From: Aeromonas salmonicida subsp. salmonicida
Lineage (GTDB): Bacteria; Pseudomonadota; Gammaproteobacteria; Enterobacterales; Aeromonadaceae
Assembly (NCBI RefSeq): GCF_001643305.1
Contig: NZ_LSGW01000078.1
Span: 25,475 to 89,474, forward strand
Length of the DNA: 64,000 nt
Reading direction: 5' to 3'
The number at the start of each line of letters is the position of its first letter. Position 1 is the stretch's first letter. Shown in pieces: positions 39,237 to 49,600 of this stretch. The notes under the pieces are model-generated. The model was not told the DNA's origin and ran no database searches. It saw nothing but the letters and a program-made list of their open reading frames with translations. A program made the position numbers and the translations under genes.

Positions 39237-39520
39237 CGTTGTATTCCGCTTCCGATGCTGCTGTTGTTTGATTTTTGTGTCCAGTGACATGGACCGACAT
39301 CATTGGCTACTGCCCTGCCTCTTGTTAACAACTGTTAATGAAAGGAAAAGCAAAAAGTAGCTAAATGAAAATTCAATGGGAATGATACTGAACCGACAGG
39401 TAAAATAACAGTATAAACAGTGATATATTTGGCTCCGTCGGGTCCCGCCTGCTTAATAAATTACCTTGCGCGAGATCACGAAAATGTCATTTTTCAGGCA
39501 TCTTAAAAGGTTGTTTTTTC
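39237..39520. promoter_or_regulatory. Divergent promoter region between ccoN and the unknown gene
   Basis: This 284-bp A/T-rich interval must hold the ccoN promoter. Two GTTAA direct repeats 10 bp apart (39324-39328 and 39334-39338) resemble an ArcA site. A weak FNR-like sequence, TTGCGCGAGATCAC, lies at 39466-39479. No full TTGAT-N4-ATCAA site was found. Confidence 0.45.
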
Positions 39521-39979
39521 ATGAAAGAGAGACTCACTTCACGCAAAATTGTCCACTTGGCGATCGTCCTGGCTATTTTGCTCGGATTGGTTGCCTATCG
39601 AACCTGGTTTGGCGGGGGGCAGGCCCAGGTGGCGGGATCAGAAAAAGATCAAATCTGCGATCTGTCTCACACCTCATGCAGCACGGTTCTTGGTGACAAA
39701 CCCTTGACCGTCAGTATCGCGTCGCTGCCGGTACAGGCTGAACATGACTTCATGATACTGCTTCAGGGCGGGGATCCGGGGATCAAACCGGTAAAAGCCT
39801 GGCTGGAGGGACGGGACATGTTCATGGGCACCATACCGCTCAGTTTCGAGTCCACAAGCACTGGCTGGCAGGGGACGACCATGGTGGGATCCTGTACCTC
39901 GGCGATGATGATCTGGCAGCTCAATATCGAGTGGAGCAATGGCCAGCGCCAGCAGCTGGCGCTCTCGGTTGCCCGCTAA
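39521..39979 (+). CDS. Membrane-anchored periplasmic protein of unknown function beside ccoN
   Basis: A 152-aa protein: short basic N-terminus, one helix (HLAIVLAILLGLVAY), then a soluble, probably periplasmic beta-rich domain with three Cys residues (QICDLSHTSCS and GSCTS). The sizes and one-helix layout recall FixH-like and other copper-related accessory proteins, but no family motif is recognised. It is divergent from ccoN across a shared promoter region, so a role with the oxidase is possible. AAAAGG lies 10 nt before the ATG. Confidence 0.7.
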   Translation: MKERLTSRKIVHLAIVLAILLGLVAYRTWFGGGQAQVAGSEKDQICDLSHTSCSTVLGDKPLTVSIASLPVQAEHDFMILLQGGDPGIKPVKAWLEGRDMFMGTIPLSFESTSTGWQGTTMVGSCTSAMMIWQLNIEWSNGQRQQLALSVAR

Positions 39980-40088
39980 ATCCTCTTCTTTAATAAGAAG
40001 AGGATGGGGTTGAAGTGAAAATTGATTTGAAATTTTCAGGCAGGGCGTTACCTTGCACAGATTATCAAGGAGTGAAGTTCATTTAATC

Positions 40089-40547
40089 ATGATTGAAAAA
40101 CAAGCATTTTATCGCGGACTCAACCAGCAAGCGCAGGCGCTGCTGGAAGGGGAGCCGGACCTCATTGCCAATCTGGCCAATCTCTCCGCCTTGCTGGCAC
40201 TGGAGCTGACCGACATCAACTGGGTGGGTTTCTACCTGTTGCAGGGAGATACTCTGGTGCTCGGGCCCTTCCAGGGCAAACCGGCCTGCGTGCGTATTCC
40301 GGTCGGGCGTGGGGTATGCGGCACTGCGGTTGCTGAGGGTAAAACCCAGCTCATTGACGATGTGCATCAATTTGAAGGGCATATCGCTTGTGATGGTGCC
40401 AGCAATGCCGAAATCGTGATCCCGGTGCGCCGTGGTGGCGAGATCATCGGCGTGCTCGATATCGACAGTCCAATTTTTAACCGTTTTGATGAGAAAGACC
40501 GGATTGGACTCGAAGAAACGGTGCAAATATTGGAAAGCATGCTCTAA
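40089..40547 (+). CDS. msrC: Free methionine-(R)-sulfoxide reductase, GAF type
   Basis: A 152-aa GAF-domain enzyme (E. coli YebR/fRMsr) that repairs free Met-R-sulfoxide. LTDINWVGFYLL, LGPFQGKPACVRIPVGRGVCGTAV and HIACDGASNAEIVIPV contain the three cysteines used in catalysis and resolution (C84, C94 and C118 in E. coli). The start MIEKQAFYRGLN matches the family; AAGGAG lies upstream. The gene order with proQ and prc is as in E. coli. Confidence 0.94.
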   Translation: MIEKQAFYRGLNQQAQALLEGEPDLIANLANLSALLALELTDINWVGFYLLQGDTLVLGPFQGKPACVRIPVGRGVCGTAVAEGKTQLIDDVHQFEGHIACDGASNAEIVIPVRRGGEIIGVLDIDSPIFNRFDEKDRIGLEETVQILESML

Positions 40548-40568
40548 GTCATTGCTAGATGGTTCGCA

Positions 40569-40604
40569 AAAGGCCCCAAGCTCTCTATAATGGGGCCTTT
40601 GTTG
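40569..40604 (+). terminator. Intrinsic terminator after msrC
   Basis: A 9-bp stem AAAGGCCCC (40569-40577) with GGGGCCTTT (40592-40600) and a 14-nt loop, followed by a short T-rich tail. Confidence 0.75.
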
Positions 40605-40653
40605 TGTTGTGCTCGGGCGTACCCGCGCGTTTATATGAAAGCCAAGGTTATAC

Positions 40654-41286
40654 ATGGAAAACACTGAAAAGCTGAAGAACAGTAAAGAGATCGTTGCCTA
40701 CCTGGTCGAGAAGTTCCCGGCCTGCTTCATCGCTGAAGGAGAGGCCAAGCCGCTCAAGATTGGCATCTTCCAGGATTTGGCCGAGCGTCTCGCTGACGAT
40801 GCCAGAGTCTCCAAGACCATGCTGCGCTCTGCACTGCGTCAATACACCTCCAGCTGGCGTTACCTGCATGGCCTCAAAGCCGGCCAGGCCCGTGTCGATC
40901 TGGACGGCAACCCGGGCGAGCTGCTCACCGAAGAGCACATCGAACACGCCAAGCAAGCGCTGAAAGAGAGCAAAGAGCGTGTCTTTGCCAGCCGTCGCAC
41001 CAACAATAAAGAAGAGAAGGCCAAGCAGCCCCGTCGTCCTGCCCCGCGCAAGGCTGATGCTGCCGCCAAATCTGACAAGCCCAAGGCCGCACCCAAGGCA
41101 GTCGTTGCCGATGCGCCTCTGGTGAAGGTCGATGCCGCCAATCTGAAAGTGGATCAGGGTGTCAGGGTCGTGCTGGGCAAGTCTCCGGTGCCGGCGACCA
41201 TCAAGGAAGTGACCAAGGATGACGTTCAGGTCCAACTGCAGACCGGCATGATGCTGCAGGTCAAATTTGAGCATCTGGTTCTCTAA
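40654..41286 (+). CDS. proQ: RNA chaperone ProQ
   Basis: A 210-aa FinO/ProQ-family RNA-binding protein. The N-terminal FinO domain (about 1-115, [37 protein letters not shown]) binds 3' terminator hairpins of sRNAs and mRNAs. A Lys/Ala/Pro-rich linker (about 115-150) and a C-terminal Tudor-like domain ([17 protein letters not shown]) follow. It is expressed just before prc, with 8 nt between them, as in E. coli. It is relevant to the many hairpin-ended RNAs in this window. Confidence 0.97.
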   Translation: MENTEKLKNSKEIVAYLVEKFPACFIAEGEAKPLKIGIFQDLAERLADDARVSKTMLRSALRQYTSSWRYLHGLKAGQARVDLDGNPGELLTEEHIEHAKQALKESKERVFASRRTNNKEEKAKQPRRPAPRKADAAAKSDKPKAAPKAVVADAPLVKVDAANLKVDQGVRVVLGKSPVPATIKEVTKDDVQVQLQTGMMLQVKFEHLVL

Positions 41287-41294
41287 GGAGACAA

Positions 41295-43310
41295 ATGTTG
41301 AAGCATGGCGTAATTCGTTTTTCCCTCGTTGCCTGTAGCCTGGCGCTTGCCGGGCTTGCACAGGCCATCGAGCCGGTGCTCAAGGAAAGTGATTTGCCTG
41401 TGTTGGCTCAAGAGAGCCAACATGCTACGGCTAGCAAGCGAATTGCCAATCTGTTTACCCGCTCGCATTACAAGCAGTTCAAGCTGGACGATGCCTTTTC
41501 CTCCGTGATTTACGACAAGTATCTGGAGAATCTGGACTACAGCCGAAACCTGTTTTTGGCCTCTGATATCAGCCGCTTTGAAAAGTACCGTAACGGCTTT
41601 GACACCGATCTCGAAAGAGGACGGCTGGCGCCTGCTTACGAGATGTTCAATCTGAGTCAGCAGCGGCGCTATGAGCGGTTCGAATACGCCCTCAAACTGC
41701 TCGATACCCCTTTCGATTTTACCCAGCCCGACAATTACCTCTTTGATCGGGAAGGGGCGGCTTGGCACAAAGATGAAGGCGAACTCAACGAGTTGTGGCG
41801 CCAGCGGGTCAAGTTCGATGCCCTGAGCCTCAAGCTCAGCGGCAAGGAGTGGCCCGAGGTCAAGGAGCTGCTTGGCAAGCGTTACAACAACGCCATCAAG
41901 CGGATGTCCCAGACCGAGAGCGAGGATGTGTTCCAGCTCTTCATGAACTCCTTCGCCCGTGCCATCGAACCGCACACCAGTTATCTCTCCCCGCGCAGCG
42001 CCGATCGCTTCAATACCGAGATGAACCTCTCGCTGGAAGGCATCGGAGCCGTGTTGCAGGCAGAGGATGACTTTACCGTCATTCGCTCCCTGGTGCCGGG
42101 TGGCCCGGCTGCCAAGTCCAACCACCTCAAACCCGATGACAAGATCACCGGGGTAGGGCAGGACGATGGCAAGATTGTCGATGTGATTGGCTGGCGTCTT
42201 GATGACGTGGTCGAGCTCATCAAGGGACCCAAAGGCAGCAAGGTCAAGCTGGAGATCCAGCGCGGCAAGGGCGCCGGCGTCAAGACCGAGCAGATCGAGC
42301 TGACCCGCGACAAGGTGCGCCTGGAAGACAGGGCCGCCAAGTCCAAAGTGATCACAGCGGAAGGCAAGAAAATTGGGGTGCTCGAAATCCCGAGTTTCTA
42401 CGTCAACCTGCACGATGACGTGATCAAGGAGATCTCCAGCCTCAACAAGCAGAAGATCGAAGGCCTGATCGTCGATCTGCGCGGCAACGGCGGCGGTGCG
42501 TTGACCGAAGCCTCTGCCCTGAGCGGTCTCTTCTTTGCTGGCGGGCCCGTGGTGCAAATTCGTGATCACATGGGCCGTATCACGGTCAATGGCGATGACG
42601 ATGGCAACATCTATTACGGTGGCCCCATGTCGGTGATGATCGACAGGTACAGCGCGTCTGCATCCGAGATCTTTGCCGCCGCCATGCAGGATTATGGCCG
42701 CGCCCTGATCCTCGGCGAAAACTCGTTCGGCAAAGGCACAGTGCAGCAGCATCGCAGCCTCGCCAAGGTCTATGACTTCTACGAGCAGCCACTGGGTCAC
42801 GTGCAATACACCATTGCCAAGTTCTACCGGATCAACGGTGGCAGCACCCAGAACAAGGGCGTCGCTCCCGATATCGGTTTCCCCACTGCGGTAGCACCGG
42901 ATGAGACGGGTGAAAGTCGCGAGTTCAACGCCTTGCCCTGGGACAAGATTGCCTCGGCCAGTTACGAAAAACTCGGTAACTTCGCCAGCCTCTTGCCCAA
43001 GCTGAAAACGGCCCACGAGGCACGGATCGCCAAGGATCCCGAGTTTGCCTATGTGATGCAGGACATCGCCGACTACAAGGTGGAGCAGGACAAGAAGTCT
43101 GTCTCCCTCAATGAGGCGGAACGTCTGGCAGAGCAGGCCAAGCAGGACGAGAATGCGCTGTTGCGCACCAACGAACGTCTGGCACGCCTTGGCAAACCTG
43201 CGGTGAAGAGCCTCGACGAATTGCCGGCGGATTTTGAAGCCCCCGACGAGTATCTGATCGAAGCGGCCAATATCACGGCGGACCTGGCCAAACTCAGCAA
43301 ACAAGGCTGA
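41295..43310 (+). CDS. prc: Tail-specific periplasmic protease Prc (Tsp)
   Basis: A 671-aa periplasmic protease that degrades proteins with non-polar C-termini, including SsrA-tagged and some peptidoglycan enzymes. Signal peptide: MLKHGVIRFSLVACSLALAGLAQA. The N-terminal helical lid, PDZ domain (about 238-325) and S41 catalytic domain follow. The Ser-Lys dyad lies in SASASEIFAAAMQD and NSFGKGTVQ, with the substrate-binding LRGNGGGAL. Length and layout equal E. coli Prc. Confidence 0.97.
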   Translation: MLKHGVIRFSLVACSLALAGLAQAIEPVLKESDLPVLAQESQHATASKRIANLFTRSHYKQFKLDDAFSSVIYDKYLENLDYSRNLFLASDISRFEKYRNGFDTDLERGRLAPAYEMFNLSQQRRYERFEYALKLLDTPFDFTQPDNYLFDREGAAWHKDEGELNELWRQRVKFDALSLKLSGKEWPEVKELLGKRYNNAIKRMSQTESEDVFQLFMNSFARAIEPHTSYLSPRSADRFNTEMNLSLEGIGAVLQAEDDFTVIRSLVPGGPAAKSNHLKPDDKITGVGQDDGKIVDVIGWRLDDVVELIKGPKGSKVKLEIQRGKGAGVKTEQIELTRDKVRLEDRAAKSKVITAEGKKIGVLEIPSFYVNLHDDVIKEISSLNKQKIEGLIVDLRGNGGGALTEASALSGLFFAGGPVVQIRDHMGRITVNGDDDGNIYYGGPMSVMIDRYSASASEIFAAAMQDYGRALILGENSFGKGTVQQHRSLAKVYDFYEQPLGHVQYTIAKFYRINGGSTQNKGVAPDIGFPTAVAPDETGESREFNALPWDKIASASYEKLGNFASLLPKLKTAHEARIAKDPEFAYVMQDIADYKVEQDKKSVSLNEAERLAEQAKQDENALLRTNERLARLGKPAVKSLDELPADFEAPDEYLIEAANITADLAKLSKQG

Positions 43311-43336
43311 CGTTGGCTTGGCAATAACAGGTACAC

Positions 43337-43364
43337 AAGGGCGACTCAGGTCGCCCTTTCTTTT
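43337..43364 (+). terminator. Intrinsic terminator after prc
   Basis: A 9-bp stem AAGGGCGAC (43337-43345) with GTCGCCCTT (43350-43358), a 4-nt loop and a T-rich tail. Confidence 0.88.
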
Positions 43365-43446
43365 GCCTGAATGCAAACTATTTGACCCTGCCAACCGGTT
43401 GTGACAGCCTCTGACACGTCAATTACAAGCGTGGAAGCAAACAATA

Positions 43447-46071
43447 ATGACCGATCACTCCCAGGCCATGACGGCCAAATATCGCCAGGATTATCAGGCT
43501 CCGCTCTACTGGATCGACAGCATCGATCTGGATTTTCAACTGCAGGAGCCGCTGACCCAGGTCACCGCCATCTCCCGTCTGCGCCGTAACGGTGAACATA
43601 ATGAGCCGCTGGTACTGGATGGTGAGGGGCTCTCCCTGCACAGTGTCAGCGTGGATGGCGTGCCTTATCAAGAGTACGAACAGGGGGAGAACACCCTGAC
43701 CCTGTTCAACCTGCCGGCCGAATGTGTGCTGACCATAGTCACCCTGCTGGATCCTGCCGCCAACACGGCGCTGGAAGGACTCTACAAGTCAGGTGATGCC
43801 TACTGCACCCAGTGCGAGGCCGAAGGTTTTCGCCGCATCACCTATTATCTGGACCGCCCCGACATACTGGCCCGTTACAGCACAAGGATCACTGCCGACA
43901 AGGCCAAGTATCCCTTCCTGCTTTCCAACGGCAACAAGGTCGACTGCGGTGAGCTGGATGGCGGTCGCCACTTCGTGCAGTGGCAGGATCCCTTCCCAAA
44001 ACCGAGCTACCTGTTTGCCCTGGTGGCCGGTGACTTTGATGTAGAGCGCAGCCACTACACTACCAAGAGCGGCCGCAAGGTAGCCCTCGAGATCTTCGTT
44101 GACAAGGGCAACCTGGACAGAGCCGGTTTCGCCATGGAGAGCTTGATTAACTCCATGCGCTGGGACGAGCAGCGCTTTGGCCTCGAGTACGACCTCGACA
44201 TCTATATGATCGTCGCGGTGGACTTCTTCAACATGGGCGCCATGGAGAACAAGGGGCTGAACGTTTTCAACTCCAAGTTCGTGCTGGCCAACCCGGCCAC
44301 CGCCACCGACAGCGATTACCATGGTATCGAGCGGGTCATAGGTCACGAATACTTCCATAACTGGACCGGCAACCGGGTCACTTGCCGCGACTGGTTCCAG
44401 CTCAGCCTCAAAGAGGGTCTGACGGTGTTCCGGGATCAGGAGTTTTCTTCCGATCTGGGATCCCGTGGTGTCAACCGCATCAACAATGTGCGTACTGTGC
44501 GCGGTCCGCAGTTTGCCGAAGATGCCGGCCCCATGGCCCACCCCATTCGCCCGGATGTGGTGATCGAGATGAACAACTTCTACACCCTGACCGTCTACGA
44601 GAAAGGGTCGGAAGTGATCCGCATGCTGCATACCCTGCTGGGAGAAGACAATTTCCAGGCGGGTATGCGCCTCTATTTCGAGCGCTTTGACGGTCAGGCA
44701 GTGACCTGTGATGATTTCGTGCAGGCGATGGAAGATGCCTCCGGTGTGGATCTCGGTCGGTTCCGCCGCTGGTATAGCCAGTCCGGCACCCCTGAGCTGA
44801 CAGTGACGGATGAGTACGATGCTGCCAGCGGCGTCTATCGCCTGCATGTGAGCCAGCACACGCCGCCGACTCAGGATCAGCCGCAGAAACTGCCGCTGCA
44901 CATCCCCCTCGACATTGAGCTGTATGACCAAAATGGCGCCGTCATCCCGCTGCAATATCAGGGCAAGGAAATAGGCCAGGTGCTTGACGTGCTCGAAGCA
45001 GAGCAGACCTTTATCTTCGATAAGGTGCCAGTCAAGCCGGTTCCCTCTTTGCTGCGGGACTTCAGCGCGCCGGTCAAGCTGCATTATGACTACAGCGACG
45101 AGGCACTGGCCTTCCTGATGCGTCATGCCCGCAACGAATTTGCCCGTTGGGATGCGGCCCAGATGTTGATCAACAAGGCGGTGATGGCAGGGGTTGTGCA
45201 GGTGCAGCACGGACAGGGAGTCGATGTCTCCGAGACCCTGCTGGCAGCCTTTGTCGCCATCCTGGATGACGCCTCGCTGGATCCGGCACTCAAGGCCGAG
45301 ATCCTTGCCCTGCCGGGGGAAGCTACCCTGGCCGAGCTGTTCGAGGTGGCCGATATCGATGCCATCCATCAGGTGCGGGATGCTATTCATGCTCGTCTTG
45401 CCGCCGCGTTCGGCGCTCGGCTGGCAACCACCTATGCGAGCCTGCAACTGCAAGGCTATCAGGTGGTGCATGCCGATATGGCCAAGCGTGCGCTCAAAGG
45501 GGTTGTGCTCGGTTATCTGGCGGCACTGGATGCCGCGCACGCTGATGCGCTGGTGCGCCAGCAATACGCCAATGCCGACAACATGACCGATACCCTGGCG
45601 GCGCTGCAGGTGGCCAACGGCTATCTGCTGCCGTGCCGTTCCGAACTGCTGGCCGATTTTGAAGGCAAATGGGCCAGGGATGGGCTGGTACTGGATAACT
45701 GGCTGCGACTGGTGGGCAGCAAACCGGCGACCGATGTCCTCAGTGAGGTTCGTCATGCGATGGCCCATCCCACCTTCAGCATTCGCAACCCGAACCGGCT
45801 GCGAGCACTGATCGGCAGTTTTGCCATGAGCAACCAGGTGCAGTTCCATGCCATCGATGGCAGTGGTTACCGTTTCCTGACCGATATCCTCATCGAGCTC
45901 AATGAGGTCAATCCCCAGGTTGCTTCTCGCCTCATCACACCGCTCATTCAGTTCAAGCGACTGGATGAAGGGCGCAAGGCCCTGATCCGCGCAGAGCTGC
46001 TCCGGCTGTTCAACCTGGACGGACTGGCACGGGATCTGTTCGAGAAGGTGAGCAAGGCGCTACAGCAGTAA
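43447..46071 (+). CDS. pepN: Aminopeptidase N
   Basis: An 874-aa zinc M1-family aminopeptidase, cytoplasmic, which removes N-terminal residues from peptides. The GAMEN exopeptidase motif (NMGAMENKGL), the zinc site HEYFHNW with the distant Glu in LKEGLTVFRDQ, and the catalytic Tyr region MNNFYTLTVYEKG are intact. The N-terminal beta domain, thermolysin-like core and helical C-terminal domain have family lengths, close to the 870 aa of E. coli PepN. The ATG at 43447 precedes the expected MTDHSQAMTAKYRQDYQAP. Confidence 0.98.
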   Translation: MTDHSQAMTAKYRQDYQAPLYWIDSIDLDFQLQEPLTQVTAISRLRRNGEHNEPLVLDGEGLSLHSVSVDGVPYQEYEQGENTLTLFNLPAECVLTIVTLLDPAANTALEGLYKSGDAYCTQCEAEGFRRITYYLDRPDILARYSTRITADKAKYPFLLSNGNKVDCGELDGGRHFVQWQDPFPKPSYLFALVAGDFDVERSHYTTKSGRKVALEIFVDKGNLDRAGFAMESLINSMRWDEQRFGLEYDLDIYMIVAVDFFNMGAMENKGLNVFNSKFVLANPATATDSDYHGIERVIGHEYFHNWTGNRVTCRDWFQLSLKEGLTVFRDQEFSSDLGSRGVNRINNVRTVRGPQFAEDAGPMAHPIRPDVVIEMNNFYTLTVYEKGSEVIRMLHTLLGEDNFQAGMRLYFERFDGQAVTCDDFVQAMEDASGVDLGRFRRWYSQSGTPELTVTDEYDAASGVYRLHVSQHTPPTQDQPQKLPLHIPLDIELYDQNGAVIPLQYQGKEIGQVLDVLEAEQTFIFDKVPVKPVPSLLRDFSAPVKLHYDYSDEALAFLMRHARNEFARWDAAQMLINKAVMAGVVQVQHGQGVDVSETLLAAFVAILDDASLDPALKAEILALPGEATLAELFEVADIDAIHQVRDAIHARLAAAFGARLATTYASLQLQGYQVVHADMAKRALKGVVLGYLAALDAAHADALVRQQYANADNMTDTLAALQVANGYLLPCRSELLADFEGKWARDGLVLDNWLRLVGSKPATDVLSEVRHAMAHPTFSIRNPNRLRALIGSFAMSNQVQFHAIDGSGYRFLTDILIELNEVNPQVASRLITPLIQFKRLDEGRKALIRAELLRLFNLDGLARDLFEKVSKALQQ

Positions 46072-46081
46072 GTGTTGACGG

Positions 46082-46111
46082 GGCAGGGGAGCCTGGCTCT
46101 CCTGCCTTTTT
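46082..46111 (+). terminator. Intrinsic terminator after pepN
   Basis: An 11-bp stem (46082-46092 with 46096-46106, one G-T pair) and a CTG loop are followed by five T. Confidence 0.88.
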
Positions 46112-46183
46112 GTTGAAAACACCATCGAGCAAGGCACCGCAGTGACCGCATCATGGTCGGGCGCTATCGAGAAGGAGTCAGTG

Positions 46184-46405
46184 TTGAAGCAGTTTACCTT
46201 TCGGCTGTCACTCAGTAGCGATGACATACTGTTGATGTATCAGGGGCACGCCAGGCGGCTGGTGGTGCGTACCGAACAGGGGCTCACCATAGAGCTGGCC
46301 TTGGAAAAAATCCGGCCATTTGTCACTATCAGTGGGGTATACGGCTATTTTCGGCTGAAAACACAGGATGATTATCGCTTTATCAGCCTGGAACGCATAA
46401 GTTAA
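46184..46405 (+). CDS. DUF2835 family protein
   Basis: A small protein of about 73 aa, LKQFTFRLSLSSDDILLMYQGHARRLVVRT, with IRPFVTISGVYGYFRL and FISLERIS at the end. The pattern of YqGxA..V, RPFVT.xGvxGxFrL and fISLer matches DUF2835, a domain of unknown function common in gammaproteobacteria. AAGGAG at 46172-46177 favours TTG at 46184 (6 nt spacing) or GTG at 46181; a GTG at 46142 would add 14 residues without family support. The family call is from memory. Confidence 0.78.
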   Translation: MKQFTFRLSLSSDDILLMYQGHARRLVVRTEQGLTIELALEKIRPFVTISGVYGYFRLKTQDDYRFISLERIS

Positions 46406-46683
46406 CAAAATTCGAACAGGATCCCGAGTAATTATCTGCTTTCAGTCACTATCTATCCGGTAAATCCGTAATCACCCAGTGGGATTTTCTGTTTTTTGCC
46501 AAATTGACAAAATATTTCACAGCTCAAGCCGTGATCTGTCCCTTGTTTTTAACAAGTCGTTATCACCTTTGCTCGCCTTCCTTGATCCAAGACATTACAC
46601 TTCGCAGCAACTCTGTACCGGTGGGCATCCAGGGTGGATGTCTTTCCGTCGGTGGTTCATGTCGTCCGATAAGGAATATAGCA
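46406..46683 (+). promoter_or_regulatory. Promoter/leader region of the glutamate dehydrogenase gene
   Basis: The interval holds TTGACA at 46504-46509 without a clear -10 partner, a CTTGT/ACAAG inverted repeat (46542-46556) and a small CATCC/GGATG hairpin about 46627-46641. No small gene was seen. Confidence 0.3.
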
Positions 46684-49600
46684 ATGGCATTGAAAGACGC
46701 CCCTACCTCAGTTCTGCTCGAAAACGTTCTCAGCCTGATCCATCAGAAGTTGCCCAAGAAGAGTGCCTCCCTGGTCGAATGCTTCGTTGCCAAGTTCTAT
46801 GGCAACATGGCCAGCACCGATCTGCACGATCGCAATGACAGCGATCTCTACGGCGCCGCGCTCAGCCTGTGGAATGCGCTCAACCAGCGTACCAGCACAC
46901 AACCCTACATCCGGGTCTACAACCCCGAGCTGACCCGCCACGGTTGGCAGTCTCCCCACACCATAGTCGAGATCATACTGCAGGATTCTCCCTTCCTGGT
47001 GGACTCCATCCGGATGGCACTCAAGCGTCTGAACATCACGGCGCACATGATGCTGCACCAGCCGTTGCACCTTATTCGTGGCAACGAAGGCAAGATCAGC
47101 GCCATTCTGGATCTCGACAATACGGCCGGACAAACTTCGGTCGAAACCGCCTTCCTCATCGAGATCGATCACCTGACCGGTGATGAGCAGATGGATGCGC
47201 TGGCTGCCGAGCTCAACTCGGTTGCCGGGGAAGTGGCACTGGCGGTGGGGGACTGGCAACCCATGCTGGGTCGCCTGAACGAGATCATCGACGAGCTGCC
47301 CAAGCGCAAGAACCCGGTCAGCAAGGAGGAGGTCAACTCCTGTGTGGCTTTCCTCAAGTGGGTCGCTGCCCACAACTTCACCCTGATGGGATATCGCCGC
47401 TATGACGTCAAGGCGGTGGAGGGAGATCACGAGATACTGCCGCTGCCGGAATCCAGCCTGGGTCTGATGAAGAACTCCATCAAGGATGAAGGGCAGCGCC
47501 TGGGCAATATGCCGGCCAGTGCCCGCCATGCTGCGTTGAGCTCCGATCTGCTTATCCTCACCAAGTCAAACAGCAAGTCCCGCGTCCACCGCCCTGCCTA
47601 TGTGGATTACATCGGCATCAAGCGCTTTGACGAGCACGGCAAGGTAGTAGGGGAAGATCGTTTCATCGGTCTCTACGCTTCTTCCATCTACAACACCAGT
47701 GCTACCCAGATCCCGCTTATCAGCCACCGGCTGGAACGCATCATGGCCTCCTCCGGTCATGAGAAGGGTTCACACGCCTACAAGGCGCTGCTCAACGTGC
47801 TGGAAACCTACCCCCGCGACGAGCTGATCCAAGCTCGCGAAGAGGAGCTGCTGGCAACGGGCCTCGGTGTGCTGGAGATGCAGGAGCGGGACATGTTGCG
47901 CTTGTTTGTGCGCCGCGACGTCTACGGTCGTTTCTTCTCCTGTATGGTCTATGTCACCAAGGAGCGCTACAACACGGCGCTGCGAGTCAAGACCCAGCAG
48001 ATTTTGCAGAAATATTTCGGCAGCAGCGAAGAGGTGGAGTTCAACGTCTACTTCTCCGAAGGCGTGCTGGCGCGGACCCAATACATAGTACGGGTCAACA
48101 ATAACAACGTGGATGTGGACGTGAACGAAGTACAGAACAACCTGATTGAAGCGGCCCGCAGCTGGGATGACCGACTCGACTCCGTGCTGCTCTCCCATTA
48201 TGGCGAGGCCCGCGGCAATGCCTTGCGTGGCCGTTTCAGCAGCGCCTTCCCCCGTGCCTACAAGGAAGATGTACTGCCGGGCTCCGCCGTTGCCGACATC
48301 ATGGCGCTGGACAATCTGAGCGAAGCCGAACCGCTGGGCATGCTGTTTTACCGCGCTCAGGAAGAAGAGAACGATCGCCGGGTTCGCCTCAAGCTGTTCC
48401 ATCGCACCGAGCCCATTCACCTCTCCGATGTGCTGCCCATGCTGGAAAACATGGGGCTGCGGGTGATCGGTGAGACCCCGTATCAGGTGCGTACCCCTTC
48501 AGGGGATATATTCTGGATCCTCGACTTCTCCATGCTGCTGCGCGGTGAACAGCCCTTTGATCTGGAGCAGAGCCAGCAGCGCTTCCAGGAAGCCTTCGCC
48601 GCCGTCTGGAACAAGGGACTGGAAGATGACGGCTTCAACCGTCTGGTACTGGGGGCCGGCCTCACGGGTCGTCAGGTTTCTGTGCTGCGTGCCTATGCAA
48701 AATACATGCGCCAGACCGGTGTCTCCTTCAGCCAGTCCTATATCGAAGAGACGCTTACCCGTTATCCTGACATCGCCCAACTGCTGTTTACCCTGTTCGA
48801 GCAGCGCCTCGATCCTGCTGGCAAGCAAGATGCCAAGGTACAGGCCAAGCTCCATGATCAGTTGGCGGCCAAACTGGATCAGGTCGCGAACCTGGACGAC
48901 GATCGCATCATCCGCCGCTTTGTGGAGATGATCGACGCCACCCTGCGTACCAACTACTACCAGCTGGACAAGGCTGGGCAGATCAAGCCCTACATCTCCT
49001 TCAAGCTGGCACCGGCCAGCATTACCGACATGCCGTTGCCGCTGCCCAAATTCGAGATCTTCGTCTACTCGCCGCGGGTGGAAGGGGTGCATCTGCGCTG
49101 GGGCAAGGTGGCCCGTGGCGGCCTGCGCTGGTCCGATCGCAAGGAAGATTTCCGCACCGAGGTACTGGGTCTGGTCAAGGCGCAGCAGGTGAAGAACACC
49201 GTCATAGTGCCGGTGGGCGCCAAGGGCGGCTTCTACTGCAAGCAGATGCCGGTGGGGGCCGCCCGCGCCCTTATCCAGGAAGAGGGCAAGGCCTGTTATC
49301 GTCTGTTTATCCGCGGTCTGCTCGATGTGACCGACAACATCATTCAGGGTGAGGTGATCCCGCCCAAATCCGTGGTGCGTCACGACGAGGATGACTACTA
49401 CCTGGTGGTGGCGGCTGACAAGGGGACAGCCACCTTCTCCGACATCGCCAACGAGATAAGCCAGGAGTATGGCCACTGGCTGGGCGATGCCTTCGCCTCC
49501 GGCGGCTCGGTCGGTTATGACCACAAGAAGATGGGGATCACGGCCCGTGGTGCCTGGGAATCGGTCAAGCGTCACTTCCGTGAAATCGGCATCAATTGCC

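Noticed and set aside
39466..39479. TTGCGCGAGATCAC as an FNR site for ccoN
   Set aside because: Only 7 of 10 conserved positions match and the distance to ccoN is poor; kept only as a weak note.
41283..43394. Long minus-strand open frame opposite prc
   Set aside because: Shadow of prc; no recognisable domain.
43789..45849. Long minus-strand open frame opposite pepN
   Set aside because: Shadow of pepN.
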